From NCBI GenBank assembly GCA_027943335.1, contig BSBK01006343.1, positions 1 through 64,000 of the forward strand: a stretch of DNA of 64,000 nt, given 5' to 3'. The number at the start of each line of letters is the position of its first letter. Positions within the stretch are counted from its first letter, which is position 1. This DNA comes from Chamaecyparis obtusa. Lineage: Eukaryota; Streptophyta; Pinopsida; Cupressales; Cupressaceae. A program made the position numbers and the translations under genes. The notes under the pieces were generated by a model that saw nothing but the letters and a program-made list of their open reading frames with translations, ran no database searches and had not been told where the DNA came from. Below are positions 11,339 through 24,600 of the stretch, piece after piece.

Positions 11339-13059
11339 TTATTGCAAAGCCAATAGGCTTGCAACAAAATCACCAAAATCTAACTTCCAAGATTCAAAAT
11401 CTTTCTCCCATAACTTCCTGATGGATTTAGCAACATTGAGTAGAGTACTCAATCTGTATGCTACTGTCTGACAAGCTTGCAGGGAATTGAAGCTAAACTT
11501 CTGAAATGATGTCTTTGCTGAAAGACACTGCTCAATTTGATCTTCAACAATTGATATCTTGATTGAGATATGCTCTCTCAAGATGTTAACCCTAATCATC
11601 TTTCTGTTCTTCTCCTCTTCTATCATTCTGATTTCATCTTTCAATTTCCTTATGTTCTTCTCTACAGAACTTATCTTGACATTAAGGCTTGTCAAGGTGT
11701 TTGTCTCAGCTATAATAGCATCTGACTTCTCTCTGATCTTCTTATCCTCTTCAACTATTATGATTTCTAATTTTGTGCATTGTATGTACAAATTCTTTCC
11801 AGTCTCAAAATGTCTCCTCAAATTCTTTATGCATACATCTAAACTATCAATATCATTTCAAATATTTACACTTATAGTTTGTTGCATTTTTGCTTCAAAG
11901 TCTTCCTGAACTTTTATTTTAGCAATATCCTTCAAGTTAGAAAATTCAGAGTCAAAAGAATTCATTACCATTTTAGCTTTCTCAAGTGGATCTGATTCAG
12001 ATAACTTAGTGCTGATCACACTCTCAAGTTTCTTTGTCAAAACTCTAACTTTGCCTTCAAGGTCTTTCACCTTCTTATTCTTTCCAATAATTTTATTCAG
12101 AGATGTGATGAACTCAAGCTGATCATCATCTTCAACTTCTTTTCCAAGGTCTTCAAACATTGAACCAATATGCCTCTTCTTACTGTTAGGTGCACTAATG
12201 TCTTCAACTGGTATAGAAGGTGCACTAGAGGTAGTGGCCTCTGTCAAAATTTGTTTGCCTTTAGCTGACTGTTCTGCTGGAACTGATTCTAATACAGTTG
12301 GTGCTTCCTCTGCCTCTGTATTCTTCTCTGATTCTGTGACCTTTTCTTGGTCTCCCAAAGCCAAATTGTCAACAATGTTTCCTAGATCATGAAATATAGC
12401 ATCATCTGATTCTAGAGTCACTTTGGTGCCTTCAATATCCATTGATTCTTTGCCAATATTGATATGTGAAGAAGATGAGAATTCTTCAATACCAACTTTC
12501 TCTGTATGCAGTTCCTCTGATTGCTTCTATTGAGGGTCTGATTCAACATGCTTTTCTGCAACTATATTTGCAAGAACTTGCATTACTACTTGCTCTGTCT
12601 CTTTCTGTACTTCCTCCTTTTTGCCTCCCATTATAAGGATTGTTCTTCTCTTAGTTCTCAATAAGGTTCCAAGAGACTTCAAGAATCTCTTCAAATGATC
12701 TTCATCCTTAACTTCATAGAACTATCTGATTACATGTTCTCTCATCTTTATGTCCTCTTCTTGTGCTCTCTATTTTCTATTCATAAGTCTGTTATACAAA
12801 TCTTCTAGGATCTTACCATGAATAGTGCTGAGTTTCTTATCCGCCACAATCATGTGTGTAACCATTTCATTTTCAAAGTTCAATCTATCAAATGATCCAT
12901 ATAGATCATAGAATTTATTCAATTTAGTGAAGTCTCCATGCTTAATATATCTTCATTAACTCTTTCAATTCTTGGTTTCCAAGTTTTCTTCTTGATTGAA
13001 ACTACATCATCATCTTTAATTACTACTACATTTCTAGGTACAGCTGGTACAACCACTTT
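11339..13059 (-). pseudogene. Element I ORF2, C-terminal coiled-coil part (broken)
   Basis: Continuation of the 476-codon frame upstream after a stop at about 13060 and at least one frame change. Recognisable open stretches are 12442-11858 and 11821-11339, which share a frame. The first is acidic (ESEKNTEAEEAP) and then rich in Lys/Glu/Leu heptads (KKVKDLEGKVRVLTKKLESV); the second repeats this character (EKNIRKLKDEIRMIEEEKNR). Long coiled coils are predicted by eye. No catalytic motif is visible. It ends about 260 bases before the 3' LTR. Confidence 0.7.
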
Positions 13060-14490
13060 CTATCTCTTGTCGGGTCCTGTTGTACTCACTGTTACTCTTT
13101 TACTAGGAATAGGAGAAAAAGATTTATCTCCTTCATCTTTTTCAGGTACTTCAACTTTTACCTTTACTGCAATAGGATCAACAGGATCTGCACTTGATGT
13201 CTCAAGTGGAATTACAAGATTTTCACTTTGTTTCAAGGCTTCTACAGTCTTCTTAGCTATGTCAAACTCATGACTTGACATACCAAATTCTTTAAATATT
13301 TTCTTCATAGTAGATTCAACTCTCTTACTAGATTGCTTCTTTTCTCTCAAACTTATTGCAAAGTTGAAATTCTCTTCATAGGTTCCAAACTTATTTGCAT
13401 GACCATCCAACTCACACTTTAACAATCTATTCACATATCCTACTATTTCTGCTTCAGATATTTCATAGCCAAGAGGGTCTATGAATTCCATTCTAGGCTC
13501 AATTGCTTCAATGTAAGTGAAATCAGTGTCAACTATAAAACAAATGTCATCTTTATGCTTTTCAACTAAGGAATGAGGAATCCTTGATTTGTTCTTAACA
13601 ATATTCTGAAAAGTCTTCAACACAAGCTTCACATTGTCATTAACTTTATCAAAAAGGTGCTTCATGTAGACTGAGTTTATTCTTTCCATTGTGTTCACAT
13701 TGTCACTCCAATCAACTATGTAAAGAAATCTTCTCAAAATATGGAAAAACATATAGGTTATCAGAGATGAAAACCTAAACTGTGTGTACTTAGCCTTCTT
13801 AATCTTTTCTAAGTTCTCAAATAACTGAATTTTTAGAATTTCACATAGGTCTACTGGTTTCTTCTCAATACACATAAGATAAGCTACATGAATCATTCCT
13901 ACAGCCATGTCATCTTCCCTTGAACTACCACAAAATTTAGTTGTTAGGATCTTGCAAAGGCACCTAACATCATCTTGCTTAATCTTATTTATCACAATTC
14001 CTCTACCATTATAACTAGATCCAGTGTTGTCTAAAACAATCTTTCTCATGTTCTTTTCATTCAGTGGAATCTCTCCAACTTTAGATAATCCAGTAACTTC
14101 ATGAATTAGGTCAGCAGTTATATCAATAACTCTGTCCTCCATCCAGAATTTCCCATTGTGGATTCTACTTAAAATGATCTTGGTACATTCCTCATCATTG
14201 AATTCATACTTCATGGAATATTTGATAATTTCATTATTCTCTAGGTGCCCATAAGCTGGTTTAACTGACATGTCTTGATTGTACAATTTCCTATAATCAT
14301 CACTAAAATCTACATCTCCCAAAGTTTCAAACTTGCAACCTAAATATCCTTTAACATTCTCAATGTGCATTACTCCATCTGGTACGGATGATAATGCTAG
14401 ACTGTCATCAATTTCAGTTGGTTCTACTGGTTCTTTCTTAATCTTTGGTCTATTCTTATCCTTAACATTATGAACCATAGAAATATCCAT
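13060..14490 (-). CDS. Element I ORF2, N-terminal 476-residue open frame, unknown function
   Basis: The longest uninterrupted frame of the window that looks protein-like: 476 codons from ATG 14490. It opens with a charged segment (KDKNRPKIKKEPVEPTEIDD), then a folded-looking region with FWMEDRVIDITADLIHEVTGL around residues 110-135. This resembles the 'lithe/ltGLP' pattern seen in plant mobile-element proteins of unknown function (my recollection, not searched). A hydrophobic/aromatic stretch (ITYMFFHILRRFLYIVDW) follows near residues 245-265, and the end is Lys/Val/Pro-rich. No RT, protease, integrase or transposase motif is visible. It is the first of two parts of a longer frame. It may be Gag-like, envelope-like or a captured gene; I cannot decide. 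Confidence 0.6.
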   Translation of the reverse strand: MDISMVHNVKDKNRPKIKKEPVEPTEIDDSLALSSVPDGVMHIENVKGYLGCKFETLGDVDFSDDYRKLYNQDMSVKPAYGHLENNEIIKYSMKYEFNDEECTKIILSRIHNGKFWMEDRVIDITADLIHEVTGLSKVGEIPLNEKNMRKIVLDNTGSSYNGRGIVINKIKQDDVRCLCKILTTKFCGSSREDDMAVGMIHVAYLMCIEKKPVDLCEILKIQLFENLEKIKKAKYTQFRFSSLITYMFFHILRRFLYIVDWSDNVNTMERINSVYMKHLFDKVNDNVKLVLKTFQNIVKNKSRIPHSLVEKHKDDICFIVDTDFTYIEAIEPRMEFIDPLGYEISEAEIVGYVNRLLKCELDGHANKFGTYEENFNFAISLREKKQSSKRVESTMKKIFKEFGMSSHEFDIAKKTVEALKQSENLVIPLETSSADPVDPIAVKVKVEVPEKDEGDKSFSPIPSKRVTVSTTGPDKR

Positions 14491-14915
14491 CTTATTAACT
14501 GATTAAAGATCAAGAAATACCTCAACTTTGCAAATCTAGGGTTTCGGTATGATTGTCGCTGCAAACTGCTTCCAAACTTCTTTAAATCATCCTCAACTCA
14601 CTTTTCTTCTTTCAAATATCTTTTCAATCTCTTTTTAATCATAATGACTTTGATTTCGACCTTATAACACTTCACATTAACTCGATCTGACATCGCATTC
14701 ATTCATTTTGCCGCTAAAACCTCAAAAAGCTGATTCGGCAAACCTACATCCATAAAACTTTCTGCAACCTCGCAAAACACAATATTTTCTTTTGGACACT
14801 TAACCATAGCATTAGTACAACATAATAAAACTACATCTAACTACACAAAACTTAACTCATTCAAATTCCTAATCTACACTAATCCTAAGTCCTAAACTAC
14901 AGAAACTTACATAAT

Positions 14916-16205
14916 TTAAGTACTTAAAGAAGGGTCAGGTAAAGATTCATCCTTACCATTAGTTACAGTACCTTCCTGACTACTTTCAGTGCTAACTATA
15001 CCTCCTTGATCTATGCCTTTGTCCAATTTTGCTTCATCTTTATTGCTACAACAACCTTTCTCTTTGTTTTCTGCATTTTCATTCCTTCTTGCATTGTTCC
15101 TAGGGTTAGGGTTATGATGATAACCTCCATTGTTCATTCTGCAAAATCTTGCTGAGTGTCCAAATTTGTTGCATATCTGACAAATGATTCCATTGTTTCC
15201 AAATCTTTGTCCTTGTTGGTTAATCTGTGACCTGCAATTTCTAGCAATATGTCCTGCTTTGTTGCATCTAAAACATACTACCACTTTTCTTTGATTCATT
15301 TCTTCAATAGATTTGTTATCTGCATTGTTAGTATTCTCAATCATTCTATCATAATTATTCAAAATTGCTTTAGGTCTTCTACATTCATTAGCTCTATGTC
15401 CAAAACCATGACAATTATAACAATGTCCATTAAAAGATTTAAATTGCTTACTTGTGCAATCTCTCTTCATGTGCCCAATAGTATTACAAGCAAAACATCT
15501 ACCTTTGAATTCTCTTTGCATACCTTTAGATGATTCTTCCTATTTTGATTCTTCTTACTTTGATTCTTCTTTCTCTCTAGGTGGTTCTTTTTTAGGTGGA
15601 TCTTCCAATGTGTTCTCATCTAGCTTTATTTCCTCCACACTTTCAGATGTCTTCAGATCTAGCTTCTTACTTTCATGGTTTGTTCTAAACATACTAAATC
15701 CAAATCCAGTCCTATCAAAGAATGGTTCTTCAAAAGAAATTTGTTTTTCAGTCTTATCACTTTTTGAATATAGCCTTTCAAGTTGTTATTTAGATTGAGT
15801 TAATTCACCTTTCACAATTTTATTATACTTCTCAAGTTCCACATACTGCACTTTTACTTTTTTAGATTCGGATGTTTCCTTTTCAAGTCTTGACCTCAGA
15901 TCTTCATTCTCAATTTTCAATTTCTCATTATCAGATCTCAAATTTCCATCTTTCATACTAAGCTTCAGATTTACTATCTTCAACTCATGCTTAAGGATCT
16001 CATTTTCTTTTTCTAATTCATCACAATCTTCAACAAGCATATCAGATTTCTTTTCAAATTTCAGACCTTCAATCTTACCTTTTAATTTGTCAATAGCATT
16101 CTTTGCATCTTCATATTTTCTTCTTAAGGAGTTTCTTTCATCAGTAAGCATATCAATCTGTTCAAGAGCTTCTTCAAGATTCTTCTGAAGTTGATCCATA
16201 TCCAT
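14916..16205 (-). pseudogene. Element I ORF1, Gag-like protein with coiled coil and four CCHC knuckles
   Basis: One frame from ATG 16205 to the stop at 14916, about 430 codons, broken by an in-frame stop near 15786 and two more near 15540-15556. The N-terminal 140 residues are a heptad-rich coiled coil (LTDERNSLRRKYEDAKNAID). The middle has the phrase FFDRTGFGFS, similar to the linker of copia Gag proteins. The C-terminal half has four zinc knuckles: CFACNTIGHMKRDC, CYNCHGFGHRANEC, CFRCNKAGHIARNC and CQICNKFGHSARFC, all with intact CX2CX4HX4C spacing. It is likely a nucleic-acid-binding particle protein that packages the element RNA. It lacks a clear copia Gag N-terminal domain. Confidence 0.8.
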
Positions 16206-16258
16206 AGAGATCTTACTCAAGCTGCTAAGCTTTCCTTGAATGTTCCTTCTCTGAGTAA

Positions 16259-16274
16259 CTGTGCTCTGATACCA
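16259..16274 (-). other. Element I primer binding site (tRNA-iMet)
   Basis: On the minus strand TGGTATCAGAGCACAG lies two bases after the 5' LTR, a canonical initiator-Met primer site. Confidence 0.9.
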
Positions 16275-16276
16275 AT

Positions 16277-17274
16277 TGTTAGAAATAAGAAATACTGAGA
16301 GGGGGGGGTGAATCATTATTTCACAAAATTTTTCTTTTGCCCACTTATGGATATAACAGATTACTTTAGTGCATACAAAGATTATCAAGCTGATTAAGAA
16401 ACATAGCAGTAAATAGAAAGAACTCATAACACATCATATGTTCTCGAGGAAACCTTGGCCAAGGGAAAACCCCGGTGGGGATGGTACCCACAAAGATCAC
16501 TAATCAAAAGTATCCTGTTAGGAGTAAATTTACAATATATAGTAGATCTATCCTGGTTAAAGGACTTTAGGCCTTGTTAGAAGCCTTAACCCTGTTAGGA
16601 GTTAGATTACAAAACCTGATCACCAGCTGATCTCACTGCCCAAATAGGTAATACAAAATTTTTCTGACTATAATATGGTATTGCTTACAACTTCGCATCA
16701 ATAGCCTTTTCCACTATCACAATATACAACTATCACAAGTTATCTTTTCTTTCTTTTTACACATCACTTATATCTTTCATTACATTTCAAGTATGCCTAA
16801 TATATGAGTTATTAAAGCTAATAACTTTACATGGTCAGCTTCCAAAATCTTTATCCAAGAGTAAACATCTAGGATGTCATCCCTTCATAATGTTAAGTCA
16901 TTATTTTGACAAGCAAAAATAATCCCTTAACTCTTTCGCTAAAACTGTCTCCAAAACTGTTCTGTCTACAAAAACTGTCTTCGGTAAACTTTGAATAACT
17001 TTTTCCGTACTACTCCAAAATTTATGTGCACTGAGATGGGGTATCATCATACTCTATAGAAGCTTTAGTTAAATGCATAAACAAAAATATTTCTCCAGTG
17101 GACGTCACCAACTAAATCTTCATCGGGTGCTCTGTCAGGATCACTGTATCCATACTTAAACAATTTCTTCCTTCAACTTGCCATACTTGTATTCCAGATT
17201 CTGCGCTCTCAATAGAGATCATATCTTTCCATAATGACAACATCTATGCATCCACATTAGCCAAATTTCCAACA
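16277..17274 (-). repeat. Element I 5' LTR
   Basis: Direct copy of 10063-11079. On the minus strand it begins TGTTGGAAATTTGGC and ends CTTATTTCTAACA. Confidence 0.93.
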
Positions 17275-17279
17275 GGGGA

Positions 17280-18612
17280 GATAAATAACCAAACTCCCAA
17301 GAGCAAAGATGGGTGAATGCAAGATGAGATGGAATGCAAAATGCAGGATGTAGCTATATTAGAGATGCAAGATGTAGGGGATTGGGGGAAGCTCCAAGTG
17401 CAAACATGGAGAGCAAAACCTAGTTTAATATAGCAATGCTAGAGACCTACCAAGGATACTGGGATCACGAGGCCTTGTCACCAGCATTGCATAGGACGGA
17501 CGCTAAAAAGACACGCAGGGTTGCCCCAGCATCACACATGAAACCCAGAGGAGGCATGGTGGAAATGATGCTGAAGAAACCAAAAACACATGACTGACTC
17601 ACAGGCAGAAGCAAAAGATCAAAAGACCTTGCCCTAGATTGTCCTTAGTTGCTGCACACCATGATATAAAGGATCATGGCAACCTTGAGTAGAGAACAAT
17701 GAGAAGCCGTAAAAGATGAACAAGATCCAAAGGACAAAATCCAAGACCAAAATGAATAACTCCAAAAAGACATCCTTTGCCAAGGAGAGAGAATTGATGT
17801 GATAGATTTGATTGATGGTGGGAAGATTGGTTTGAATGTGTGGAAGGATGCATCGACACAGACCGGGTGTGATTGGTGGAAGATTAGGTCAGACAGGAAG
17901 GATACAACTGAGGGGACCTGTGATTAAGCTTAGGTCAGACAAAATAGAAGCATACATCTGTGCAGACCCGATGCTGATGGGGAGAATGTTGTGTTGCTAA
18001 TTGGAAAATGATGTAGTTCAAAGATGGTCATGAGGATCAAGGATAGTCAACAATTGATGTTGCAAAAGTGGGAGGCTAGGTAGGACAAAGTGTGATGATC
18101 AAATGCTACTACAGGACTGACAAGGACTATGTACAACAAGACACGATGATATGTACAATGGACGGGAAAAGAGATACAACAGATATGTATAGAAACTTAG
18201 GATTGGGGATTGGAAGATCTCACTATACAAGATATACAGGAAGGATCATGCTATATAGGATATACAGGATATGGTACAAGAGAAGGGTACAAGATATTGT
18301 ACAAGATATGTGCAGGTAGGATTGTAGATTTGCTGGAGGATTATGAAAAAGAGGAATGCTGGGGGATGGTGGATGGGGATGGGGATGGGAGAAAAAGGAT
18401 TGAGATAGTGGGATGGGGGGGGATGGGAGTTTGATAGATAATGACTCGCTCCACTATGTATGGCCTTGTTTGCCAGGTTTTCACCAACATACTTGTCCAA
18501 GGCACTTGAATTGCCAAGTTTTCACCATTGGATGATTATTTTCTCTTCTTTTTTGCTTTTTTTCTTTGCTTTTTTCAAATTTTTATGGATTTTCTGAATA
18601 TGTAGATTTGGT
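17280..18612 (-). other. Element D 3' non-coding region
   Basis: DNA between the end of pol and element I. No convincing protein. It includes a patch at about 18090-18320 of short TACAAGATA/ATACAGGATA repeats and a G-rich patch at 18360-18430. The words CTTGAATTGCCAAGTTTTCAC near 18507 repeat a stretch of pol near 21972, a small internal duplication. The region continues left of I at 9883-10062, where CCCCCTCTATAAAATAATG (about 9979) looks TATA-like but lies on the strand opposite to D. Confidence 0.6.
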
Positions 18613-21600
18613 TCAGGCATAGAACCTCTTTAAATGTATGATGTTGATTGGATCATTCAAAGGCTCACCTTCTGGTGTAGATAGCTGATAGGTGCCAGAA
18701 CCAAAGCATGATGTGACAACATAGGGGTCCAGCCAAGTAGGCTCAAACTTGCCTTTCTTTTCTCAGTTTGTTTGGACCTTTTGATTTTCTTTGAGGACCA
18801 TGTCACCAACCTGGAACTATCTAGGATGAACCTTCTTGTTATAACTCCTTTTGAGTTGATTCTGGTATGCAACCAGTTGATCATAGGCTTGTTGTCTCTT
18901 TTCATCTAACAGGTCTAGCTGTGTGAGACGGGCCACATGATAGTCTTCATCGGTGGTGTAGTTCTTCATGGAGACTCACAATGATGGGAGCTCAACCTCG
19001 ATTGGCAGAATGGCTTTGACACCATATACAAGGGAATATGGGGTGGTTCCTGTGGGAGTGCGATAAGAAGTACGATAGGCCCAAAGGGTGGGATTGATTT
19101 GGAGGTGCTAGTCATGACCAGAATCATTGACAACCTTCTTGAGGATTTTCATGATAGTTTTATTGGTTGCCTCAGCTTGGCCATTTCCTTGAGGGAAATA
19201 TGGACTAGAGAAATGGTGATGGATGTGGAGTCTAGCACACAGATCATCCACATGCTAGTTTTCAAAAGGTGTGCCATGGTCTATAAAGATGGTAGATGGT
19301 ATGCCAAAGTGACAAATGATGTGGTAAAGGATGAACTTGGATATTTGAATGCCAATAGTTAAGGTGAGTGGAATCGCTTCAACGCATTTGGTGAAGTACT
19401 CTATGGCAGTGATTATGTACTTGTGTCCATCCAAGGAAAGGGGAGTGATTAAGCCGACAAGGTCGAAGCCCCAACATGAAAATGGCCAAGGTGGCACAAT
19501 GGGCTGCAAATCTTGTGCTGGTGCATGAATCAAATTTACATGCTGCTGACATGGTAAACATTTTCTAACAAACTCGCAAGCATCATGTTCCATGGTTGGC
19601 CAATAATACCCAACTCGAAGCAACTGCTTAGCTAGGACTATGCCACTCATGTGGGCACCACAAATTCCAGCGTGGACCTCTTGTAAAGCTAGGATGGCCT
19701 CGTTTGAATCTAAACACCTAGAGAGGATATTGTGATACCCTCAATGATAAAGGGTGTTGGCTACAAGAGTGTAGCGGGAAGCTCTACAAATAAGGTTTTG
19801 GCATTGGTTATTGGTGAGATGGGGAGATATGATACCATTCTTTAGATATGCATGGATGTCGTGGTACCACAGGGACTAGGGACCAACCAAGACACACACC
19901 ATTTCTGCATCGGCATTCTCATAAGCTAGTGTATGTAGCTGCTCGACTAGGAATTCATACTATGATGCATCATGTGGGATTTCTAACAAGGATCCAATGG
20001 TTGCCATTGCATCGGCTGCTTTGTTTTGAAGTCTTGGTATCTATGTGAACTATAGATTCAAGAAATGCTCTTTCAGTCTATCCACTAGCTCTTTGTAGGG
20101 TAGCAACTTGTTGTCCTTTGTCTGATATTCATCAAGGACTTATTTGATAATCAGTTGTGAATCTCCAAACACTTGCAGTTCTATGATATTCCATTGGATG
20201 GTTGTTTTGAGACCTAAGATGAGTGCCTCATATTCTGCAATGTTATTGGTACATGAAAATCCCAACTTGAATGACTTTGGGATGTAGTCACCTTGAGGTG
20301 TGATGAATAGGATTCCTACCCCTGATCCATGTGATGTGTAGGAGCCATCAAAGTATAGTTTCCACATTGGTTGTTCTTCAATCATACATAAGTGTTCATC
20401 AGGGAATTCCATGATTAGTGGATAAGCATCCACCAATGGTGCTTCTGCTAGCTGATCGGCAATGACTTGCCCTTTGATTGCTTTCCAATCTATGTACTGG
20501 ATGTCAGACTCGCTGAGTATCATGATCCATTTTTCCATATAGCCTGTGAGAGTTATCTTTGATAGTAGATATTTGAGGGGGTCCACCTTTGAAATGAGCC
20601 TGATTGTGTGACTGAGCATGTAATATCTAAGCTTTTGAGTGGCAAAGACCACTGCAAGACATTCTTTTTCCATGGGTGAGTAATTAAGCTCATAGCCAAC
20701 AAGAGTTAGACTAATGTAGTAGATGGATCTCTCTTTGTTTTCATCATCATGCTGAGTTAGGAGTGCCCCCAATGCTATAGTGGTTGCTGAGATGTAGAGT
20801 ATGAGAGGGCATCCTAGAATTGGTGGTACTAGGATTGGAGAATTGGCTAGATACTCCTTGAGCTTATCAAAGCTTCTCTGACATATCGGATCCCATTTGA
20901 AGCTTGTGTCTTTGCATAAGAGATGTGTGAAAGGTTGACACTTGTCTGCTAGTTGAGAAATGAACTAACGAACTGATTGAAGCTTTCCTTGTAGGCTTCT
21001 GAGCTATCTGAGTGTTCTTGGGGGAGGCATCTTTGTTATTGCTTTGACCTTTTTAGGGTCAATCTCTATGCCTCATCATGATACTATGAAACCTAGGAGC
21101 TTTCCAGATGTAACACCAAAGACACATTTCTTTGGATTGAGCCGTAACCCATAGTGCTGCAGGTGATCAAACACACTCTCAAGAATGTCAAGGTGTTCAT
21201 GGCATGTTTTTGATTTTGCGAGAATATCATCCACATAGTCCTCTAGGATTTTGTGGATCATGTCATGGAAGATTGCTATCATCGCTCTCTGATATGTGGC
21301 TCCTACATTCTTTAGCCCAAATGGCATCATGTTGTAGTAGAAGGTACCCCATGGAGTTATGAATGCTATTTTATGTTGATCTACTTCTGCTATATGAATT
21401 TGATTGTATCCAAAGAAACCATCCATTAGTGACAACATTTCATGGCCCGCTGTAAGATCTACGATCATGTCTATGTTAGGTAGTGGGAAATCATCTTTAG
21501 GACATGCCTTGTTTAGGTCCTTGAAATCTGTACATATTCTGATGTTGCCTAAAGGCTTTGTGATAGGCACCATGTTGGAGATCCAATCTGAGTAATCTAT

Positions 21601-24600
21601 AGCTCTGATAATCTTTGCATCCAGGAGCTTTTCTAGTTCTGATTTTACTAATAGAGCTACTTTGGGATGCATTTTGCGTAGCTTCTGCTTTACTGGCTTA
21701 ACATTGGGGTCTACAGCTAGATGATGAACAACAAGTTTAGGATCAAGTCCAGGCATGTGTGTGTATGACCATGCAAAGTTCATAGTAGCTTCTTGAAGGA
21801 GCGTAGTGAAAGCCATTTCTTCACCTTCTGTCATGTTGGTTGCAATGTAGGTGATCCTCAAACATTCCTCTGTACCTAAGTTGACTAGCTTGGTTTCTTC
21901 TATGATGATAGGTGACTACTCAGGTCTGTAATCTTGGATGGGAGGAAGAGGCAAGTCTTCATCTTCTAGCGCTTGAATTGCCAAGTTTTCACTAGAAGAT
22001 ACACTCTTTATTTTTACTTTTTGGAATTTGAATGTGCCCAAGAAGGGTTTTCACATAAGGACTCATGTTTTACTCTTTCTATTTCTGTTTTGCAACTAAA
22101 GCTTGCCTCCTCTCCAAAGTATCCTTCAGGGTCAAGCTTGTAGATGTGAGTTGACTCTGAATCCTGAACTGAGTGTGGGCCTGATGCCCCCATGAATTCT
22201 AGGAGTGCTTCTGTTCTTTGGAACTCATCAATGTGTGCAACGCTTGGTTGGTCCCAGTCTATGAGTTGAGGGTGAATGAGGGGAAGTTCTATGAGATTGA
22301 TGGCAAGTCGTTGGAGGAAAAAAGTCCCCAGGAGGGTGTCATCGTCAAAGATATCATCATAGGATCTGATTTCTTTCTCTTCAAGGATGTCTTTGATTTC
22401 TACGAGGTCATCTTGGCTATTTAAGAGGGGAATGCTAGTCATGTTGGTGCCCCCAGTTGCAGTATTGGGCCCTTGTATATGCAGGCGAGGGTTATTAAAG
22501 CCAAGACCCTGATGTTGTGGGTTTTTGGATGCTGTAATTGGGTCTTTGCTTCCACCTTCTTGTGGTCCTAGACCACCACCTTGGTAGTTCCATTTCTCAG
22601 TAGTGTACTTGTGCGATTGTTGGTATTTATCTTTGAAGTAGCCAAGGAGTTGAGTGTCAGGTGGTGGGGGATCTTTGTAAAACCACCTATTAATGTCAGG
22701 ATCCATTTCTTAACTATTTAATGTGCCATGGGATTCAAAAGTCATAGGTCCCATTCTCTTGATTTCATGATGCTCTTCAATAGGCTGGCTTTGGTGACTC
22801 AGGTGCCCTTGAGGATGTGGATCAAGTGGGAGAGACCCTATGGAAAATGCATCATGTAGGCTATATTCACCATAGCCTTGGTTATTGATCTTGATGGAAG
22901 AGAGGGTGGATGTGAGAATGGTTTCTGGATCGCAATGGGATTGGGATGAGTTGGCAATAGAAGTACCAATGTCAGTTCCAAGACAATGAGTGGAGTGAGG
23001 GAATGATGTTTCCATCACATGATAGTATGCGAAGGGTTGGGGATCAGCATGGATGGTAACCTTAGTGCCTTGATGTAGAAATTTGATGCACTGATGGTAA
23101 GTAGATGGTACGACCTTAATGGAATGAATCCATGGTTGGCCTAGGAGCATATTAAATGGTAGGTCAAGATCAACAACATGGAAAATAGTATCTTGTGTTG
23201 CTGGGCCTAGCTGAATAGGAAAAGTAATAGTACCTTCAGAGGTACGCTCCAAGTTGTCATAGGCTTTGATAGTGATTACTTCATGTGCTATATCGGCCTG
23301 GGTGAACCCTATCTACTGAATGAATTTCAAAGTACACAAGTTCAGGGCTGAGCCATTATCTATTAAGACCCGTTTGATGGAAAAGTCTCTGACCATAATA
23401 GCGATTTGGAGAGGAAGATTATAGTCAGGTGCAACATCTGGTATGTCAGATGTTTTGAAGGATAAAGCACAAGCTACAGATAAATGTCCCACACGGGTCG
23501 TGAACTGGGTGGTGTTAATGTTTGTGGGGACATGTCCTTCTTTGAGAGCTTGGTCAAGGATCTCCTGATGGAGAGGTGAAGTGCAGAGAAGGTCCAAGAT
23601 GGATATTTGGGCTGGTGTATTCCCAAGATGTTCTATGAGGTTATACTGTGCATTGTGTGCATTGTGTACTGGCCTTGGACGGGCACTAGCAATAGTGATC
23701 CAACCTCTGCGGGTAGTAACTGCACATTAAAGATCTGCTCCTCTGACATGGATGGTATTGACTATGGGCTCAACTTGGGTTATACATCCAACAAATTTAT
23801 CATAATTGATGTAGGCAGTAGTGTGATCTTCTTGCTTGCCTTTACCATGATTCTAAAAATGATTGGTATTAGTTTGGTTGTTCCTAGCATTGTGTTGTGG
23901 GAACAGATTCTGATAAATTTGCAAATTGGCATTTGGTGAGGCTTGAGCAGGTACATCTACTTGAATTTCTTTTTGATCAATGAGATCTTGGATATAGTTT
24001 TTGAGTCTCATACACTTCATATTAGTGTGTCCTTTGACATGATGAAAATCATAGTATTCATGATCTTTGTACCAATTGGGCTTGGGAGTGGTATCATCAA
24101 CTGGCTGGAATGGTGGAAACATGATCAAGTTGGCCTTGGCCATTCGGTGAAAGATAACATCCAGAGGTTCACCCAGTGGTGTGAATGTCTTCCTTAGATT
24201 ATTTTGAGCTCTGGGCTTGTGTTGTTTGGGTGCAACATTAACGGCATTGACTTGATTATTTGGATTACCTTGATAAGCTTGATGGGCTTGCTGCTGATAA
24301 TTTTGCTGATTATTCTGAGAATGATATTGTTGTGTGGGTTGCTGATGGATGGGTGCTTGTTGTTGTTGGTATGCAGGATTTGGTGTAGGACTAGCCACAA
24401 CAAATTGGACATGCTTGGTATCAATGGCTCCATCAATAACAACATTCTTGTTACGATTCCAGTAACAAGGTTTATCATTGCTGGGTTTTTGGACATCATT
24501 TTTGAAGTGTCAGATTGTGCCTTCATCTAGGAGGGCCTTTTCAATACCCATCCCCTTGCTCTTGATATCTTGATAGGTTTGGAGACAATTCATCCTCATG

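Larger units (their letters stand above)
10063..17274 (-). mobile_element. Element I: pol-less LTR retrotransposon with Gag and a long unknown ORF
   Basis: Lies in the D 3' region between GGAGA (10058-10062) and GGGGA (17275-17279), a target duplication with one mismatch. LTRs are 16277-17274 (5' on the minus strand) and 10063-11079 (3'), with TGTT...AACA ends. An iMet-type primer site follows the 5' LTR and a purine tract precedes the 3' LTR. The 5.2-kb interior is filled by two frames: a coiled-coil plus zinc-knuckle Gag-like ORF (16205-14916) and a roughly 1050-codon unidentified ORF (14490-11339). There is no protease, RT or integrase, so mobility would depend on enzymes supplied in trans. 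LTRs differ at about 53 of 998 aligned positions plus a 19-base indel, more than those of the host D. Confidence 0.93.

Noticed and set aside
17674..18500. Small ORFs in the D 3' region as host genes
   Set aside because: Low-complexity composition, no domain, and they fall inside the transposon.
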